This document shows, in pieces, positions 63,983-64,000 of a stretch of 64,000 nucleotides of DNA. This DNA is from Dama dama (taxonomy: Eukaryota > Chordata > Mammalia > Artiodactyla > Cervidae), in the NCBI RefSeq assembly GCF_033118175.1, contig NC_083685.1, positions 120,226,501 through 120,290,500 on the forward strand, in the 5' to 3' direction. Position 1 is the first letter of the stretch. Every line of letters starts with the position of its first letter. Under the pieces are notes generated by a model. That model saw only the letters and a list, made by a program, of their open reading frames with translations, searched no databases and was not told the DNA's origin. The translations under genes and the position numbers were made by a program.

Positions 63983-64000
63983 GGCTTCCCCGGTGACTCA
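63983..64000 (+). repeat. Start of a Bov-tA SINE cut by the window end
   Basis: GGGCTTCCCCGGTGACTCA matches the Bov-tA head; the rest lies outside the window. Confidence 0.7.

Overview
This is a ruminant nuclear genome window, most likely from a bovid. The evidence is the dense Bov-tA/Bov-A2 SINEs, CHR-type tRNA-derived SINEs, BovB (RTE) LINEs and ruminant L1 3' ends. The protein-coding content is a conserved mammalian gene block (human 17q25-type synteny, seen here in the opposite orientation): SLC25A10, MRPL12 and HGS on the minus strand and ARL16 on the plus strand. I rebuilt all four coding sequences exon by exon from splice sites and reading phase. They come to 287, 198, 777 and 197 codons, the lengths I recall for the human proteins, so all four look intact.

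Layout. 1-26,200: no gene recognised; L1 remnants on both strands, BovB fragments, many SINEs, a mariner-type MITE, an inverted pair of an unclassified repeat and an RPL10A retropseudogene. 26,200-33,140: SLC25A10 (mitochondrial dicarboxylate carrier), 11 exons, minus. 36,742-40,281: MRPL12 (mitochondrial ribosomal L7/L12 stalk protein), 5 exons, minus, with a minisatellite just upstream of its start. 41,755-54,810: HGS (ESCRT-0 subunit Hrs), 22 coding exons, minus. 55,048-56,987: ARL16 (atypical ARF-like GTPase), 5 exons, plus; its start codon is 237 bp from that of HGS, across a shared CpG-rich promoter. 57,000-64,000: nested repeats, a Tigger1 remnant, a BovB tail and degraded retrovirus-like sequence around a CEBPZ-like fragment.

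The genes are neighbours rather than a pathway. SLC25A10 and MRPL12 both act in mitochondria, and HGS and ARL16 share a promoter region. I found no novel multi-gene system. The most interesting observations are a probable minor-spliceosome (U12) intron in ARL16 with an off-consensus first base and an open, in-frame 150-nt length; the CEBPZ-like fragment flanked by retrovirus-like sequence; the MRPL12 promoter minisatellite; a GC-AG intron and a NAGNAG acceptor in HGS; and a BovB insertion showing a twin-priming inversion with a visible target-site duplication.
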